In this document: one piece after another, positions 1-13,600 of the stretch
How the letters are laid out: the number at the start of each line of letters is the position of its first letter
Numbering within the stretch: the first letter of the stretch is position 1
DNA from: Plasmodium malariae
Taxonomy: Eukaryota > Apicomplexa > Aconoidasida > Haemosporida > Plasmodiidae
Assembly (NCBI RefSeq): GCF_900090045.1
Contig: NC_041788.1
Coordinates: forward strand, 3,405,501 to 3,469,500
Direction: 5' to 3'
DNA: 64,000 nt
Position numbers and translations under genes: made by a program
The notes under the pieces: model-generated
The model's database searches: none
The model's input: only the letters and a program-made list of their open reading frames with translations
Told to the model about the DNA's origin: nothing

Positions 1-1005
1 TGTTATGCTTGTTATTCTGTTATTTTCACGCTTTGTAACTAATACAAAATATATACGCATGTATAAATTCATAAATATATGTACACCCATACATTTACAT
101 TCATACCCATACATATTTGTATTCTTAAGTATATGTTTTTTTTTATGTGTGAAAAACAGGTTACGGAAAAAAGGGCATGTAATCAATGTGATATTTCAAA
201 TTACAATGTGTAAAATGGTGTTTAGCGTATTTTTTTTTTTTTATTTTATTTATTTGTTGCATTTCATAAAAATTAGATTTTGAATTAATATTTCAATAAA
301 TGTTAAATGGTGCTTTAATGGATTGATTATTATAAAGAAATGTAACTTATTAAAAAAAAAAAAAAAAAAAAGATAAATTAAAAAGCTATGATTGAAAATG
401 TTTTTTTTGCGTTTTTTGTTAAATAAGAAATAGTGTTTCTCACTTTGATAATTTAGCTACTTATGTTTTTATTTATTCATTTTTATATTTATATATATTT
501 ATTTTTTTATGCATCTATTTATTTATATATCTATTTTTTGATGCATTTATTTATTTATATATTTATTTTTTGATGCATTTATTTATTTATATATTTATTT
601 TTTTTATGCAGTTATTTATTTAAATATTTATTTCTTTTATGCAGTTATTTATTTATATATTTATTTTTTATTATTCTTTTTTTTTTTTTACCTGTCTTGT
701 TCATAAATAAGGGTAAAACAATTTTTAGCAAAATAAAATAAGTTATATTAAGAAATATAGGTGTAAAAATATATACACTTATAAACATTTTTTGCGTTAT
801 TGTAATTTTAAATTTATTCATTGAAATGTTATTTTTAAAATAAACAGTATGCAAACAAAATAAGTAAAAATATGAAAACACCAATAAGCAAAAAGGTGTA
901 AACAACTATACACAAATATGCGTACTAATAAGCGTATAAATGCGCATACTAATGTGTGTACGAATGAGTATACAAATAAATGTAGGAACAAAATATATAA
1001 ACGCT
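1..1005. other. intergenic / 3' flank of THO2
   Basis: This is AT-rich sequence downstream of the THO2 stop codon. Apart from the short tandem repeat at 509-671, the open frames here are low-complexity (Phe/Ile/Tyr-rich) translations of AT-rich DNA. No exon with convincing splice sites was found. Confidence 0.6.
509..671. repeat. tandem repeat, about 5 copies of a 32-33 bp unit
   Basis: Units begin with ATGCA at 509, 541, 573, 606 and 639, giving a spacing of 32, 32, 33 and 33 bp. Each continues as a T/A-rich block built from TTTATTTATATATTTATTT. The copies differ by a few bases (ATGCAT in the first three, ATGCAG in the last two). The array lies about 340 bp beyond the 3' end of THO2. Confidence 0.8.
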
Positions 1006-4000
1006 TCATCTCCTGTAAAAGTTGTTTGAGGTTCTATTATTTTTCATGTGATTGTTTATGTATGGAAATACTTTATTTTGAGAAATATCGTTAAATGGTG
1101 GTGGTATGTACGAAGGCACATTAACAAAGTTTTGCGGTATAGTATAATTTAAATTGTCATTTTTGAAATTACGATTGTTCATTCTTAATTTTTTACTAAT
1201 CATATTTTTGTCATTCATTTGAACAAATGTATTTTGTGAATTTGGCAAAGAATCTATACTTTTTCTCATATTGGTGTTGAAAACATCTCTTCTTTTGCTA
1301 TTGCTATCTTTAGTACTATTTACGATATGTGTATTTCTTGCTGCAATTGGCATTATTCTGAGAAAATGAAAAGAGAAAAAAATATATAAATGTAAAAATA
1401 GGTGATATATCAAAGCACATACATGAATAGCATTTTTGTGAATACAATATTCAAATATGGAAAATATGTAAATAATATTATTATAATATTAATAATACTT
1501 CAATTGTATACATTATTTTAACAAAAATGATATTAAATTTTGTGTAATTTTCCGCTAATGCTATGTTTTTACGCATATTATATTGGAGTGTACTATATGT
1601 ATATACATATGTATAAATCGAACGTTCCGTAGGTGTATTATTACATACATACATACATACGTATAAGGTTAAAAATGCGCATGCTTTTCCAATGTTGTAT
1701 GATTATACATGGCAAAACGAAGAACAATTATAAATGACTTCCAAATTTCAAGTGTTGTAAAACTGCTTGACTAAACAAGTTTTGTATGCGTTCAAAATTG
1801 TCAATTAAATGTCTTTAAAAATTATTGTTTTTTTTTTTTTTTTTTCTTTTTTTTCTTAATTATTTTATTTACATCATTTTAAATTTGTTAATAATTTATA
1901 ATACCAAAAAAATGTTGTTAAAAAACGATCTTATATTTGTTCTTAAATGTGTGTGCGTATATTTACGTATGTATGTGCTTTTTTTTTCTTTTTTTTTTTT
2001 TTTTTTAAATCCTTAAACTACTAAAATTACGCATAAATATAAACATAAATAAAAACTCAAACACGCACACACATACACATTATTTCCCTCTCTGTTATGT
2101 TAGTATAACAAATTAAATTATGTACATAATATTGTAATAGAGCCATCAAAAAAATCGAAATTTCTTTTTAAAAAAGTACTTATTCGGTTCCTGTGGTGGG
2201 GGAATCTTGTTATAGTTACTATCCTTCATGTACGTCTTGGAATGTATATTAGCAGAATTCTGTACAACGGGAAACATGTCTGCATAAAAAAAAAAAAATT
2301 GCAAATATGTCGACGCGTGAGCGTGGTCATTTAATCGAGCCCACATACAGGAAACATACGCACTTTAGTATATACATATATATGTAGGTAGTTACATATG
2401 TAAGTATGTATGCATATATATATATTTATATATGCGAGAACACTGGAGAATACACAACATAATGGAGCGTTTTTTACTATTTTTTAAAATAACGACATAA
2501 AATAAAATGATCGAATAATAAATTTCGTTATCTTTTCACAATAAAAGGAAAACGAATTATTTTACACAAATTTATGTACGTAACTTTATTTTTTCCTTTT
2601 TATTTTAAATTTAAGTTTTCCATAATTTATATATTTATTTTTATCTCAAAATATATGACATAACAAGGGTTAAAAATGAGAATGCATATTATCATGTGTG
2701 TTTTACTTGGATTGTATATATTTTTAGAAATTGGCACAAACGGAGTTTTAGAATTCATATGAACAGGATTTGATGTATTGAAGGGATTCATTGTTACATT
2801 GCTATCTGTGCTAACGACGGGTGCTGCAAAATTTTCGAAAAGGTGGGGGAAAAAATGAACACAGATGTGTGCACTGACAACATAAACTAGCCAATTCGTA
2901 ATAAAAATAAATATAAAAATAAAAAAAATAAAAAAATGAACATTTTAACATCTTAATTTTAAATGTGCATGTGCGTAGGGATGTGTACTTATGTATACAT
3001 ACCGTTTGCCTTGAATGAACTCGCTTTATTTTCATTATTTTTCACTTCGGCTTCCCCTTTTTTTTCATTTATCACAGGTTTTCTACGAAACAGGGATAAA
3101 AAAAAAAAAAAAAAAAATTAAGAAAATGGGCAAAACTGGAGCGAAAATTGGCACGTAAACCACTAGAAATTTTTTAACCACTGCTATGTATATGTGCTTC
3201 TCGTCTTATTTAATAATGTATGGAGGAAATTTTAAATGTCTTAACGTATGAATTTGTAGTTTATATGTATATGGTATGCATCCTGTATGCATGAGCATAA
3301 AATAACGCTTTGCAGATCCTACTTGTTCCTTTCCATCATAGTTTTTAGGCTGTTAATTGATATGACAATGTCCTTCCATCCTTGATTTTGCGCAAAGTTT
3401 TGTAAATTTTGTAAATGTTTTTTTATCGAGCTTTTAATTTTGGAGGTATAAGGAAAGCAGTTAAGGAATCGAAATAAAAAAATGACAACGGATTTTGAAT
3501 TAATCCAAGACTTTTCATAATTGTTATTTTCAAAAAGTAGTGAAAGAAGAATTTTTTCCCATTTGAACACTTTTTCAATTATGCATGTATGATCAATTGT
3601 ACCTTTTGATTGAAAATTAAGTGTGTAACTGAAGCAAGGATTTTTATCTGAAATGCTGTTGAAATGTTTTACATCATCACATAATGCATATAAATAGGTA
3701 AACAAATCATTAAAAAATATTCCTATATTTAACGCTTCTTTTTCTGTACATGTATTAATAAGTGGTATTAACATTTTTGTCAATACATATACTAATGCAC
3801 AAAAATTAAATAATGGTGTATGAAATTCAAGTAACACTTGTATAAATTTTGAACAGAATAAAGAATCTTTTTCACTATTTAATATTCTTGGTGCAATTAA
3901 ACATTTCACAAAAGCAGTAAAAGTGCTTAAATCCATTTCTTTAGGATTAACCCAATGTTCTACTATATGAGATAAAATTTTTTTTATATTTTGTGTGTGA

Positions 4001-7000
4001 CTTATATGATAGTCATATTCGTTTTTCATATTTGTTCTTTTTAATCGTAATTTTTTGATTTTTTTAAATATCCATTTATATTCATCATTTTTTTTATTTT
4101 CTTCTGCAAATTTTTCCAATTTTTTTATGTACAAGTCATATTTTTCTAAAACATTCAGATATTGTTTATGTGGAACGTATATATCAGTTATACTTAATCT
4201 CCAGTATGCCAAATAAAAATCGATATTTATACCATTTAAATTTTCAATATTTATATATTTCTGAATAATGGGCATTAATAATTTTCTCCACTTGAGCTCA
4301 TTCGTGCGATCAAAGTTTGGGTCGTATTCATATTCGTAGTTACGTTCATGCTCATATTCATATTCATGTTCATTTTTTTTTTTTTTTTTTTTTTGTTTTA
4401 CAATATCTTCATTTGAGTTACTACTATGAAAGTTGTTATTATCTTCATCATTGTCCTCTTCTGCACCCTCGACGCCTCTGTTTCTTTTTTCTTTTGAATT
4501 TTCGCTTCTTCCTTGTGCCATTTTGTCTATGTTACCTTTTTCCTGTGACTTGGATGCACTAATATCTTTACGAGAAAACGAACTGTATTTGTTCGTTGAG
4601 TTAATTCCTTTGTCGCTATTAGAAAATTTAATTGTTTGTTTGTTCGTTTTATCAGATAGACTGTTGTTCACAAATTGTTCTTCTCTTCCTTTTTCCTTTT
4701 TATGAAAAAAGGGAAAAGAAAAACGGATAATATGAAATGACTGAGATATGTCGAAAAATTGAAATATTTCGTTAATACTTGGAATAAGAGCTAAGTATAT
4801 ATATGGATCGGAATTACTCTGCAAGAAATCAATGAACTGTAATAATACACCATGTATTTTGTCCACAAGAGACGATAAATTTCTTAAATTATTAGTTTTA
4901 CTGTCAAACAAATATTCATGTTTTAATTTTGATAAAATAAAAAAAATTAAATAAATAATATTTGGATTTGACAACGTTTTGAATGCATTTTCAGCACAAG
5001 ATTTCCTTAACTTGTCTTCTTCTAATTCTATTTTTTCTAAATGTTCATATTCTATGTTATTAATTTTTAAATTTAAGTCATCCTCCAAAATCATAATTTC
5101 TTCTTTTAATATTTTCATTCCACACTGAGCATTCAGTTGATCGTCATTTAGTTCTTGTACATTCACTGATGCATTTGTTCCTCCATATATTTCTATTAAT
5201 TTCTCAATGTAGTCTAGATCGAATATATACCCACTCATAACATCTGGGTATGTTTTATTTAGTGCCTTTAATATAGTTACTTTAAATTCGTTTGTGTTAT
5301 TATGAGGCAGATAACCATTCGCTTGATAATCATTAGATGAATAACTATTCGACGGATAACTATTTGATGGACGTGTATAGGAATCATTCTTGCCCTTATC
5401 ATTATACATTTCTACCTCCTCCTTGTTCACCTCATGTGCAGCGTTGTCCTTACAGTTTTCTCCCGACTGCCTGTGCGCACCCATTTTTTCAGTGCAATTT
5501 CCCTCCCCCTCCCCTTGTACAGCATTTTTTTCCGTTTTCTCCTCATTATTGAAGGTAATGGATTTGTTCCTCGTGGAGGTACTAGTTTGTTGACTGTTAA
5601 AGTCATCATATATTGTATTCATTCTATAGTCCGTTGTAGCGATATTCACACACATATTGGTAGTAGTGGTTGGGGAACAACTAAGTAAACACCCCGTCGT
5701 CCTATCCCTGAGAAAAAGCTCATCTGATGTATGGAATTCGGAAAATATTCTTTTCAAAATGGAAATAATAAGAGGATAAAAATCAGTATAAGGATGTTTG
5801 GATAGAAATTTTGCGCTAACTAGTGACAAATTAATTAACTTTTTTGGTTTAAATATAGAATCATCAAAAAGATCTGAACTATTCATACTATACTGTTTAC
5901 TTAATTGATAGTTCTGAACATTCAACAACTGTTGTCTTTCCACAATTTTATAAAGAAATATATCACTAGAAAAATTATGGATATTCTTAATAGATTCAGA
6001 TAAAGTTATTATCATATTATTGTCGAATAATTCACACTGTTGTAAAATAACATCAGCGGATATAAATGGATTTCTATTAATCAATTTGGTAAATTGCATG
6101 AGCATATTTTGTACTTTATTATTATATCTATCTTTCAATATATCCGATGTTATTCTTTTTATAATTTTTCTCAGTTTGTTTTTTATTAACTCAAAATTCA
6201 TATTTGATAAAAGGATTGCTGAGCAGCCATTTTGGGTAATATATTTTGAAGTAGTAACATGTGGGTAATTCTTACTACTATTATTATGAACTTGTTCCTT
6301 AATCAATGTCCCACTCGAAAGGCATTTTTTGTCACTTGTTATTGTATTTGCGCTTGTTTTCTTTTCGCCAACTGAGTCCTGATTATCATTTTTCTCGTTC
6401 TTATCGTTTCTCCTATCGCTATTCCTCCCGTTATTCTTCTCTTTATTCTGCTCGTTTTTATCCTCCCTTTTGATTATCTCCTCATTCCTATATGCAGCTA
6501 CATTTTTTAACTTCGAAACGCTCTTTTTATATTTTTCTAACTTATTAAAAAAATTGAAATAAATTTTGTATCTTTTGGAAACGGGGATTAAATTCAGGAT
6601 GTTCCACAGGTCATCCGCTATAACATTTTTATTGTTATCTTCATCATCATTAACTAGACAGAAAAAAAAAAATTTTATGAACAGCTTATCAAAATTTTTG
6701 TGAAATTCGTTAGTCCCTTTTCTTATTCTTTTTACATATACCAATACAATGTTCAGTATTTTTCTTAGAAATGATTTATATATGTAGCCAAAGTAACCTA
6801 AATATTTTAAAAAATGAAATATTTTTTCAAAAAATTCTTCTATGGTTCTTACTTTTTTTATGTAATTGTTGTTTTCTCTGTTTGACGAGAAGTAGTTTAA
6901 AAAAGATTCAAAATTTATTTGCAATTTTTCGTCATTTGTCACATTATCCACTTGTGATGAGTTATTTATCAAATGCTTCCGATCCCCTCCTCCTCCCTTT

Positions 7001-10000
7001 TCTATATTATCATTTATGTCATCATATGATACGACTGAGGAATCATCAGAGGAAGGGGCATCAGAACATAGTAAAAGACATTCAAGTATCCAACTATTAC
7101 ATTTCTTCAATATAGGGGAATTTTTTAATTTTTTTGTAATAAATGCACTTTTTATTTTTGTGAAGTCCTCATAAAATTGTATTTTCTCTTCAACATTTTG
7201 TGTTATGTTATATCTCTTTAACTGTTTCATTACTTGTTTAATTTTTTTCTTTTTCATTTCAATTTTAGTTTCATTTTTGAATAAATTTTGAAGGTACGTT
7301 TTGTTTCTATTTATAACCTTAATACACTCATATCCGCACAATTTATGAGCATTTATGTTAATATTACAAAAAAAGCATGCACCCACATCCTCCTCCTGTT
7401 TCTCTTCTTTCTCCTCTCCTCTCATCGTTTGTCTCTCCCTATTTGGTATTGTTGCCCCATTGTGAATTAATGGTTCTATAGAGTCACTTTGCATTTCGTT
7501 CGTTTTGTTTTGACTATTCTTCAAGTCCATATGGTTCTGCTTTGTATCCTTTTTCCTTTCCCCTGTTGAGCTTTTATGGAGGCCACCTCCCACGTAGACC
7601 CTTTCAAAAGAGGAAATGGTATGATCTATCAATCTTGATAGAGACGAATTAACAAAATAGTTCAAGAAAGGGTTACAAGTATAAGTAGCCATATGATGTG
7701 AAATAGTTTGTACACAAGTCCATGCATTTAAATCAATAAGTGAAGACAAGAATAAAAATTTGGGGTTGTTCATAAAAAAAATTCTACAAAGAATAAGGAA
7801 GTAGTGATCGTCCTCTAAGAATAAATAATTGTATGGATTTATGTTGGAACAATAGGGAGAACTACTTAAGTCGGTTCTTACTTTTATTTCTCTTTCAATA
7901 AAATTTTCTATAAAGTTTTCGTTGCCATTTGTTTTGTTGTTTAGCATGTCTAGTAAATAATACTCCAAGGCATCCTTATTATTTAAATCTACCATGTGTT
8001 CATATTTTTTTTTTAAGTCTTGATTTTTTGTATTTAAGAGGAAATTTATAATATGATCAAGTACATGAAAAGGGTTACATTCTTCTAAAATTTTTCCTAA
8101 AATTTTGCATTTATTCAAGGAGGTATACTTAGCATAACTTCCTCCACCACTTCCACTGACGTGACTATCAATACGGCCGCTATTATTACTATTATTATTA
8201 TTGTTCCTACTGCCATTTCTGTTGATACTGCTGTTGTTATAGTTATCATTGTTGTTGCTAGTACTTCCTTCGTACATGCTATTTTTCATGTTGCTGATTT
8301 CATTTATATTTACCTTCTCATCGGACAGGTTAATTCTATTTCCACTCCTACTGGGATTATTCACAGTGCCATTACTCACTGCAGAGTTATTCGATGTTGA
8401 GTTATACAATGTAGTGCTATTTATTGCAGTATTACCTATGGGGGAATTATTTACTATATTATTATTCTCTGCACTCTTTTCAATAGATACTTCCGCACTC
8501 TTCCCACCAGTACTGTTCACATTAGAATTGGGGGTAGTGCTATTATACTCCGAATGGTTTCCTCTAGATTTATCACAGATACCACTTCCTGCCATACACT
8601 TGTTCACTTTAGCATATAAAGTATACAAATTGTTTATATTACAAGGAATGTAAAAATAAAAAAAAGGATTAATTTTTTCTGAATGCGAATTTTCATAATC
8701 ATCATAAAATTTTTTATACAATTCTGTAAATGCATTTTTTAGTAAATGATCATTTGGTAACATACTTGCATAAAAACTATTTATATTTAACAAGTCATTT
8801 AGAATTAGAATAGAACACATTTTAAAATAATTGGGAGTAAAGAAATGATTCGTATTTAGAAAGAAAGAAGTACAGAAGTCACTACTACTAGTATCATCAT
8901 TCTTTTCTATACTATCATGTTTGTTCATAATTTTTAATTTGTGTAATTCTTCTTTTTCCACTTCTTTCAAATAGTAATTCTTAACCTTTAATTCTAGGAG
9001 TATCACATCTGTTATAATTTCCTTCGAGTATAAATAAAACAAAGGAAGTAACTGTCTTTCACTATTAACATTTTGCTCATAATAAAATAGGAGGATAGAC
9101 AGAATTCTACGAGGACACAAATTATGTAAACCTGCAATGGTAAATATATTTTTTTTTAATTTTATCAAATCGTTACAGTAGTAGCAGTTTAGGTGTCTCT
9201 TCCATTTTTTCTTAATCATCTTTATGTATTTCTTACTATCCCTTTTACGATTGCTCATATTAGTACTGCCAATTTTAGTACTGTTCATCTCAGTATCGCT
9301 CTGTGGATCAGGAACAAAAGAATCGGCTTCTCCATTCCTCTCTTTCACTTTTGGTATGTTAAATTGAATTTTGTTTTTATTTGTACGAACATTTTTTGAT
9401 GATTTGATTTTTACCCTTCCCCCTCCCCTAGTTTTCCGACGTATAGTACAACTGTCAATATTGTCAATGTTGTTATTGGTTTCGTTGTTATAGATATGGT
9501 CACTGCGTACAGCTAGCTCGTGGGTACTATTCGATATATTTTTATTTTTGCTAATTTTATTTCGCCTTAAGCCGGAGGAAATGGATGCTAATGAAGAGAA
9601 ACTGGGTCCTGAGAAGCTAGAAGTATGGCTGCAAGACGAATCCTCGTTTGTCCAATAATAATTACTACAATTTTTGCTATCCGTACAATGCAAAATAGTT
9701 TGTTCGTTATGATTAGTAATAACTGCACTATGTATTTTGTATTTTTTGTGCTTTTTGTATATTGAGAACATCCTCTGGATGACTTTTTTTTTTTTAATTC
9801 TTAGACAGTCCTTTTTTTTTTTTTTGTTACCACTATTAATGCTACTGTTGTTGTTCGTACCAATGTTCGAGCCATGGTTAGTACCACTGATCGTGGCATT
9901 GTTACCAGTTAGGTTAACGCAACTTCCAACCTTCCTTGGGGAGAAAAACTTTTCCAGCAAAAAAATTATTTTGGAGTACCCGTTTACATTTTCTCTGAGC

Positions 10001-11523
10001 AAATTATACACTGATATGCTGTACATATTTTTCGTTTTCATCTTCGTCACTAGCTTGTTTAGTTCTTTATTAAATATGTTAAGCTTGTCAAAATTCTTGC
10101 ATTCAATGTACGTAGTTGCTTCTTTATAGGTAATAAAATTATTCTTTTCTAAGCAAATAATGCACTTGCTTATTATCTCTTTGTATTTAACATATAATTG
10201 CATGTTGTGTTCCTTTACATTGTCTATTATTTCTATTAAATAATCTAAACTATTTAAAATAATTTCTTTAAATGGTAAATTTACGTTCTCTTTAAATAGT
10301 AAATCTATGTCCCCTTTATGTGATAAATTTAAGTTCTCTTTAAATGGTACTTCCTTCACATATGGAAGATATCCGACTGTTCTTGGATAAACACTGATTT
10401 CTTCCTTGCTTTGTTTACTTACTTTTTCATTTTTTTTTTCTTTTTCTAAAAGGATATCAAACAATTTTTGTAAACCTCTTTTATGTATATTTGATAAGTC
10501 GTGCACAATGAAATTTATTCCGGAGTCAACACTAATAACTCCTTTTAATATAGACAAAAGAAGATCGAAATAGAACAGAGAAAAATTGTTTTTCAATTTA
10601 TCAAAGTAATACTTCATTAAAGAAAGGTAATTACTGTAATTGGTACATTCGGTGTCACTATCTGTGCAATTTGTGTCAACAGTACTGTTTCCACTATTAC
10701 CATATACCTTGTTTCCTTGAATTAGGCTTAGATTTCTTCTAAAGGATTCTATATACACTTTTTTATGAATATTCATATACTTTTTACTTTTAATTTCGTC
10801 CATCAAAGTACTAAACATATTTCTCATGTCACATTGCTCTTTTATAAGTATATTAAAAAAGAAATCCTTTGTATTTAGAAACTTCAAATCATCGTCGACT
10901 TTTATGAATTCATTAAAGGAAATACTACCTGCACTACTATTAATGATATTATTATTACTACTATTAATAGTACTACTTTTATTATTGCTACATTCTTGAG
11001 ATGCTGCAGAAAATGGGAACATAAATGTACTGCTTTCCTTTAACTCGTTTAACGAATTCTTTACCGCTGTTTTTCTTTTCTTTTTCAAAGTTTGTTTACT
11101 TTCTTCTTCATGTAGAGTGGTATGATCATCATCATCATACGCTTTCCTTTTGTAAATAAATTTTTCGTTATTATTATCCACATCCCTGTTATTTATGTGG
11201 TCTAACTTTTCCCCTTCATCAGCACTATCCGTACCTTTCGCAGTAGTAGCATCTTCACCTGTTCCACTTCGACCACCTACACCACTCCGTCCATCTGTTC
11301 CACTTTTGTTATCTTCCTCATCCGTGCAAATCTCCTTATGTGTGTTTACTTTATCGTGTGCCTTTGCACTGAAACATTTTTCTCTTTTTACTTCTTCAAG
11401 TATGGTTAATATCTTACTTTCATATCTCTCTTTAATATTTGTAAAATTATTAGATATTTCATTTTCTTTAAATTCATTTAAAAGGAAAATTGTGTGGTCA
11501 AAAAATAAGTCAGGGTTACCCAT
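1006..11523 (-). CDS. THO2: THO complex subunit 2 (THO2/THOC2), five exons
   Basis: This is the large scaffold subunit of the nuclear THO/TREX complex, which couples transcription to mRNP assembly and export. The long first exon is 11523-3323. Four small exons follow: 3082-3003, 2823-2707, 2279-2180 and 1357-1006. All junctions are GT..AG and all phases agree (2,1,1,2), giving 8850 nt or about 2949 aa. The TAG after the long exon lies inside the intron donor (AA|GTAGGA). Family signature: from residue about 2411 there is an INIDFYLAYWRLSITDIYVPH stretch (human THOC2 has a closely similar F..FW.L...D..VPH segment), then PRI...D...C.KF, and CTEKEA..IG.F, which mirrors human CTENEA..YG.F. The first 2400 residues carry many Asn/Ser-rich inserts. 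The spliced tail is basic and proline/asparagine-rich, as in other THOC2 C-termini. The start is the first ATG after a poly-A-rich leader. The function is homology-based; the exon structure is my inference from phase and splice sites. Confidence 0.9.
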
Positions 11524-11834
11524 TTAAAAATAAAAAAAAAAAAGGGGGGGAGGGACAAAGGCAGAAAAACAAAAAATGGCTGCAATGCGTAAATTTATGT
11601 AGGCACATATATATACGTTCGTAGGTACATACACGTATATGTACGAAATTATGTACATATATATTTATGCGTGTCAAAACGTTAAACAAATTTACTATAA
11701 CAAATTAATTAAACAGGACTACTAATAATGTATAACAAGAGTCGGTAATTTTTCAAAGTAAACAATTGCAATTACCCGCAAATATACACAAGTTTGTCGC
11801 TATGTTGAAAAAAAAATAAAAAATGCATAAACGA

Positions 11835-12030
11835 AAGAACGAATAAACGATTAAACATATTAATAAATATATGAATAAATAAACGAATAGAAAAATATAT
11901 AAACGAATGGAGGAATAAATATGCGAGTGGAGCAATATATAAACGAATGGAGGAATAAATAAACGAACGGAGGAATAAAAAAACGAATGGAAATATAAAT
12001 AAACAATGAAAGCATAAATAAACGAATAAC
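11835..12030. repeat. degenerate tandem repeat, about 20 bp period
   Basis: Repeated ATAAACGAATGGAGGAATA-like units with many substitutions run through this stretch, about nine recognisable copies. A related motif (ATAAACGAATGGATAAAG) reappears at the edge of the 16-bp minisatellite near 18440. The array lies 300-500 bp upstream of the THO2 start codon. Confidence 0.65.
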
Positions 12031-12127
12031 GAAAAATGCGTTTTATTGCGAAAATGTATCATACATTATTACGTCGTCCCAAATAAATGAATGCAAATAA
12101 ATTGTATAGATATTTACGCAGTAGTAG

Positions 12128-12168
<41 letters not shown>

Positions 12169-12216
12169 TTACGACGATGTATGCGTAGGTGTCATAATAA
12201 CATATCTGTACTCAGT

Positions 12217-12250
<34 letters not shown>

Positions 12251-12436
12251 TTAAATGGATAGATAGATGAGAATAAATAAATAAATTTTAATTTAAATTT
12301 TACAAAAATGGTATAGCCAGTGCGAATATTACTCTATTCAATTATGTTTTATTTTTTAATTTTTTTACCTTTTTATTTAATTTTTTTTTTAACCATTCCA
12401 CAACTGTTTATTTCCTTTTTTCTGCGGTATCCTTGC

Positions 12437-12555
12437 TGCGTACATATACGTATATATATGCATATATATATATGTATATACGTATATACGTACATATGTA
12501 CATATGTATATATGTATATACGTATATACGTACATATGTACATATGTACATATGT
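12437..12555. repeat. 119-bp perfectly alternating pyrimidine-purine tract
   Basis: Every base alternates Y/R without a break from TGCGTACATA at 12437 to TATGT at 12555. The tract is built of TA, CA/TG, CG and GC steps, and it is not a simple (TA)n run. It contains a 40-bp direct duplication (units starting near 12481 and 12521) and many self-complementary 6-10 mers such as TACGTA, GTATATAC and CATATG. Such sequence can adopt cruciform or left-handed DNA. Confidence 0.85.
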
Positions 12556-12717
12556 TCATGTACAGTACGCGCTTTTGGAAAAACACGCCTTAACATGAGG
12601 ATCATGACCTTTTAAGGATATATATGCAAGTTTTATTTTATTCCATTTTTAAGTAACTCCATCTATTTAATTGCGTGCCCGCATACCTATGTTTTATTGT
12701 GTGTTAATAAAACGAAA

Positions 12718-12763
<46 letters not shown>

Positions 12764-12779
12764 CAAAATTGAAATAACT

Positions 12780-13200
12780 TTGAATTATAAACTGAAACAT
12801 CAGTTCGTTGCATTATTATATGCGGGCTCTTAAACTCGTACGAGTTTAACACTACGTTGAATGTGTAAAATATATTTATTAAATGTTGTGTGCAGAGAGT
12901 TCCACCTTAGAAGGGGACTCAAGATGGAAAGAAAAAAGGTGTGAGTATATATGCATCATCAGGGGCAAATGCACGCAAGTAAACCATATCGCGTTCCTAC
13001 ATGACAAAATGTGAAGCCGATTATGCTGAAAGTGGTAGAAGAAGAAATGGCCTTCGAATAGAAATGAGGATGCGGTAATACGAATTAGCGGAATATCAGA
13101 TTAGCGGCAAAAGGACAGAACAAGATAAATTTTAGCTTCCTTGCTACCTTTGCTTCCTGTGCTTTCCCTCCCCATCTCAATATTAACAATTAACAAGTAC
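12780..13200. other. GC-elevated intergenic island (possible structured RNA or small gene)
   Basis: A hand count of 12901-13200 gives 122 G+C in 300 bp (about 40%), well above the flanking intergenic DNA and above most coding sequence in the window. At 12830-12849 there is a perfect 20-bp palindrome centred on ACTCGTACGAGT. There is no long open frame; the longest sensible piece is about 24 codons starting near 12999. I cannot match it to a known RNA family by eye. In Plasmodium, GC-rich intergenic islands are often structured non-coding RNAs, so that is the leading guess. Confidence 0.4.
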
Positions 13201-13401
13201 ATTATCAAAATGTAGTCCGAAAACTGCAGAGTGGATACATTAGTCTTCTTTATTTTATGTGCTTGAAATGATCAAAATAATGAAAAGCCAGACCCTTATT
13301 TAGTTTATAAAATATTAAAAAAAAAAATAATAACAAGTCCAAATCGACCTAATTGTTTATACGATAATGTAAACGTTGTATTACCACCAAATAAGGGGGA
13401 G

Positions 13402-13435
<34 letters not shown>

Positions 13436-13600
13436 CGCTAACATCATTTAACATATAAAAAGCAGAGTGCAACTATAAAGAGCCGTTAAAAGTTTATATA
13501 TACAAGTAAGCAAATATGTATACACATATATATATGCGCATAAATGCAAAGAAACATTCCCTAACTGTGCACGCATACATACTGTTCCACGCCCAAGTGG

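Larger units (their letters stand above)
11524..13600. other. intergenic region between THO2 and KsgA-like gene
   Basis: This 2.1 kb region holds the presumed THO2 promoter next to its ATG at 11523 and the KsgA-like 3' flank at the other end. It contains a degenerate 20-bp repeat, (TA)n tracts near 12128-12168 and 12722-12762, poly-A runs (12223-12249, 13407-13429), the alternating pyrimidine-purine tract and the GC-rich island listed separately. Open frames across 12320-12615 are translations of the alternating tract and are not counted as genes. Confidence 0.6.

Noticed and set aside
3319..3321. TAG as the true end of THO2
   Set aside because: It overlaps a donor site, and four downstream exons continue in phase with a family-like tail.
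11195..11527. Plus-strand open frames antisense to THO2, and similar frames antisense to G377 and the RAD16-like gene
   Set aside because: They are shadow frames over long authentic coding sequence with no independent features.
12320..12615. Several overlapping open frames rich in Tyr/Ile/Thr/Val on both strands
   Set aside because: They translate the alternating pyrimidine-purine tract, which is open in several frames by its nature.
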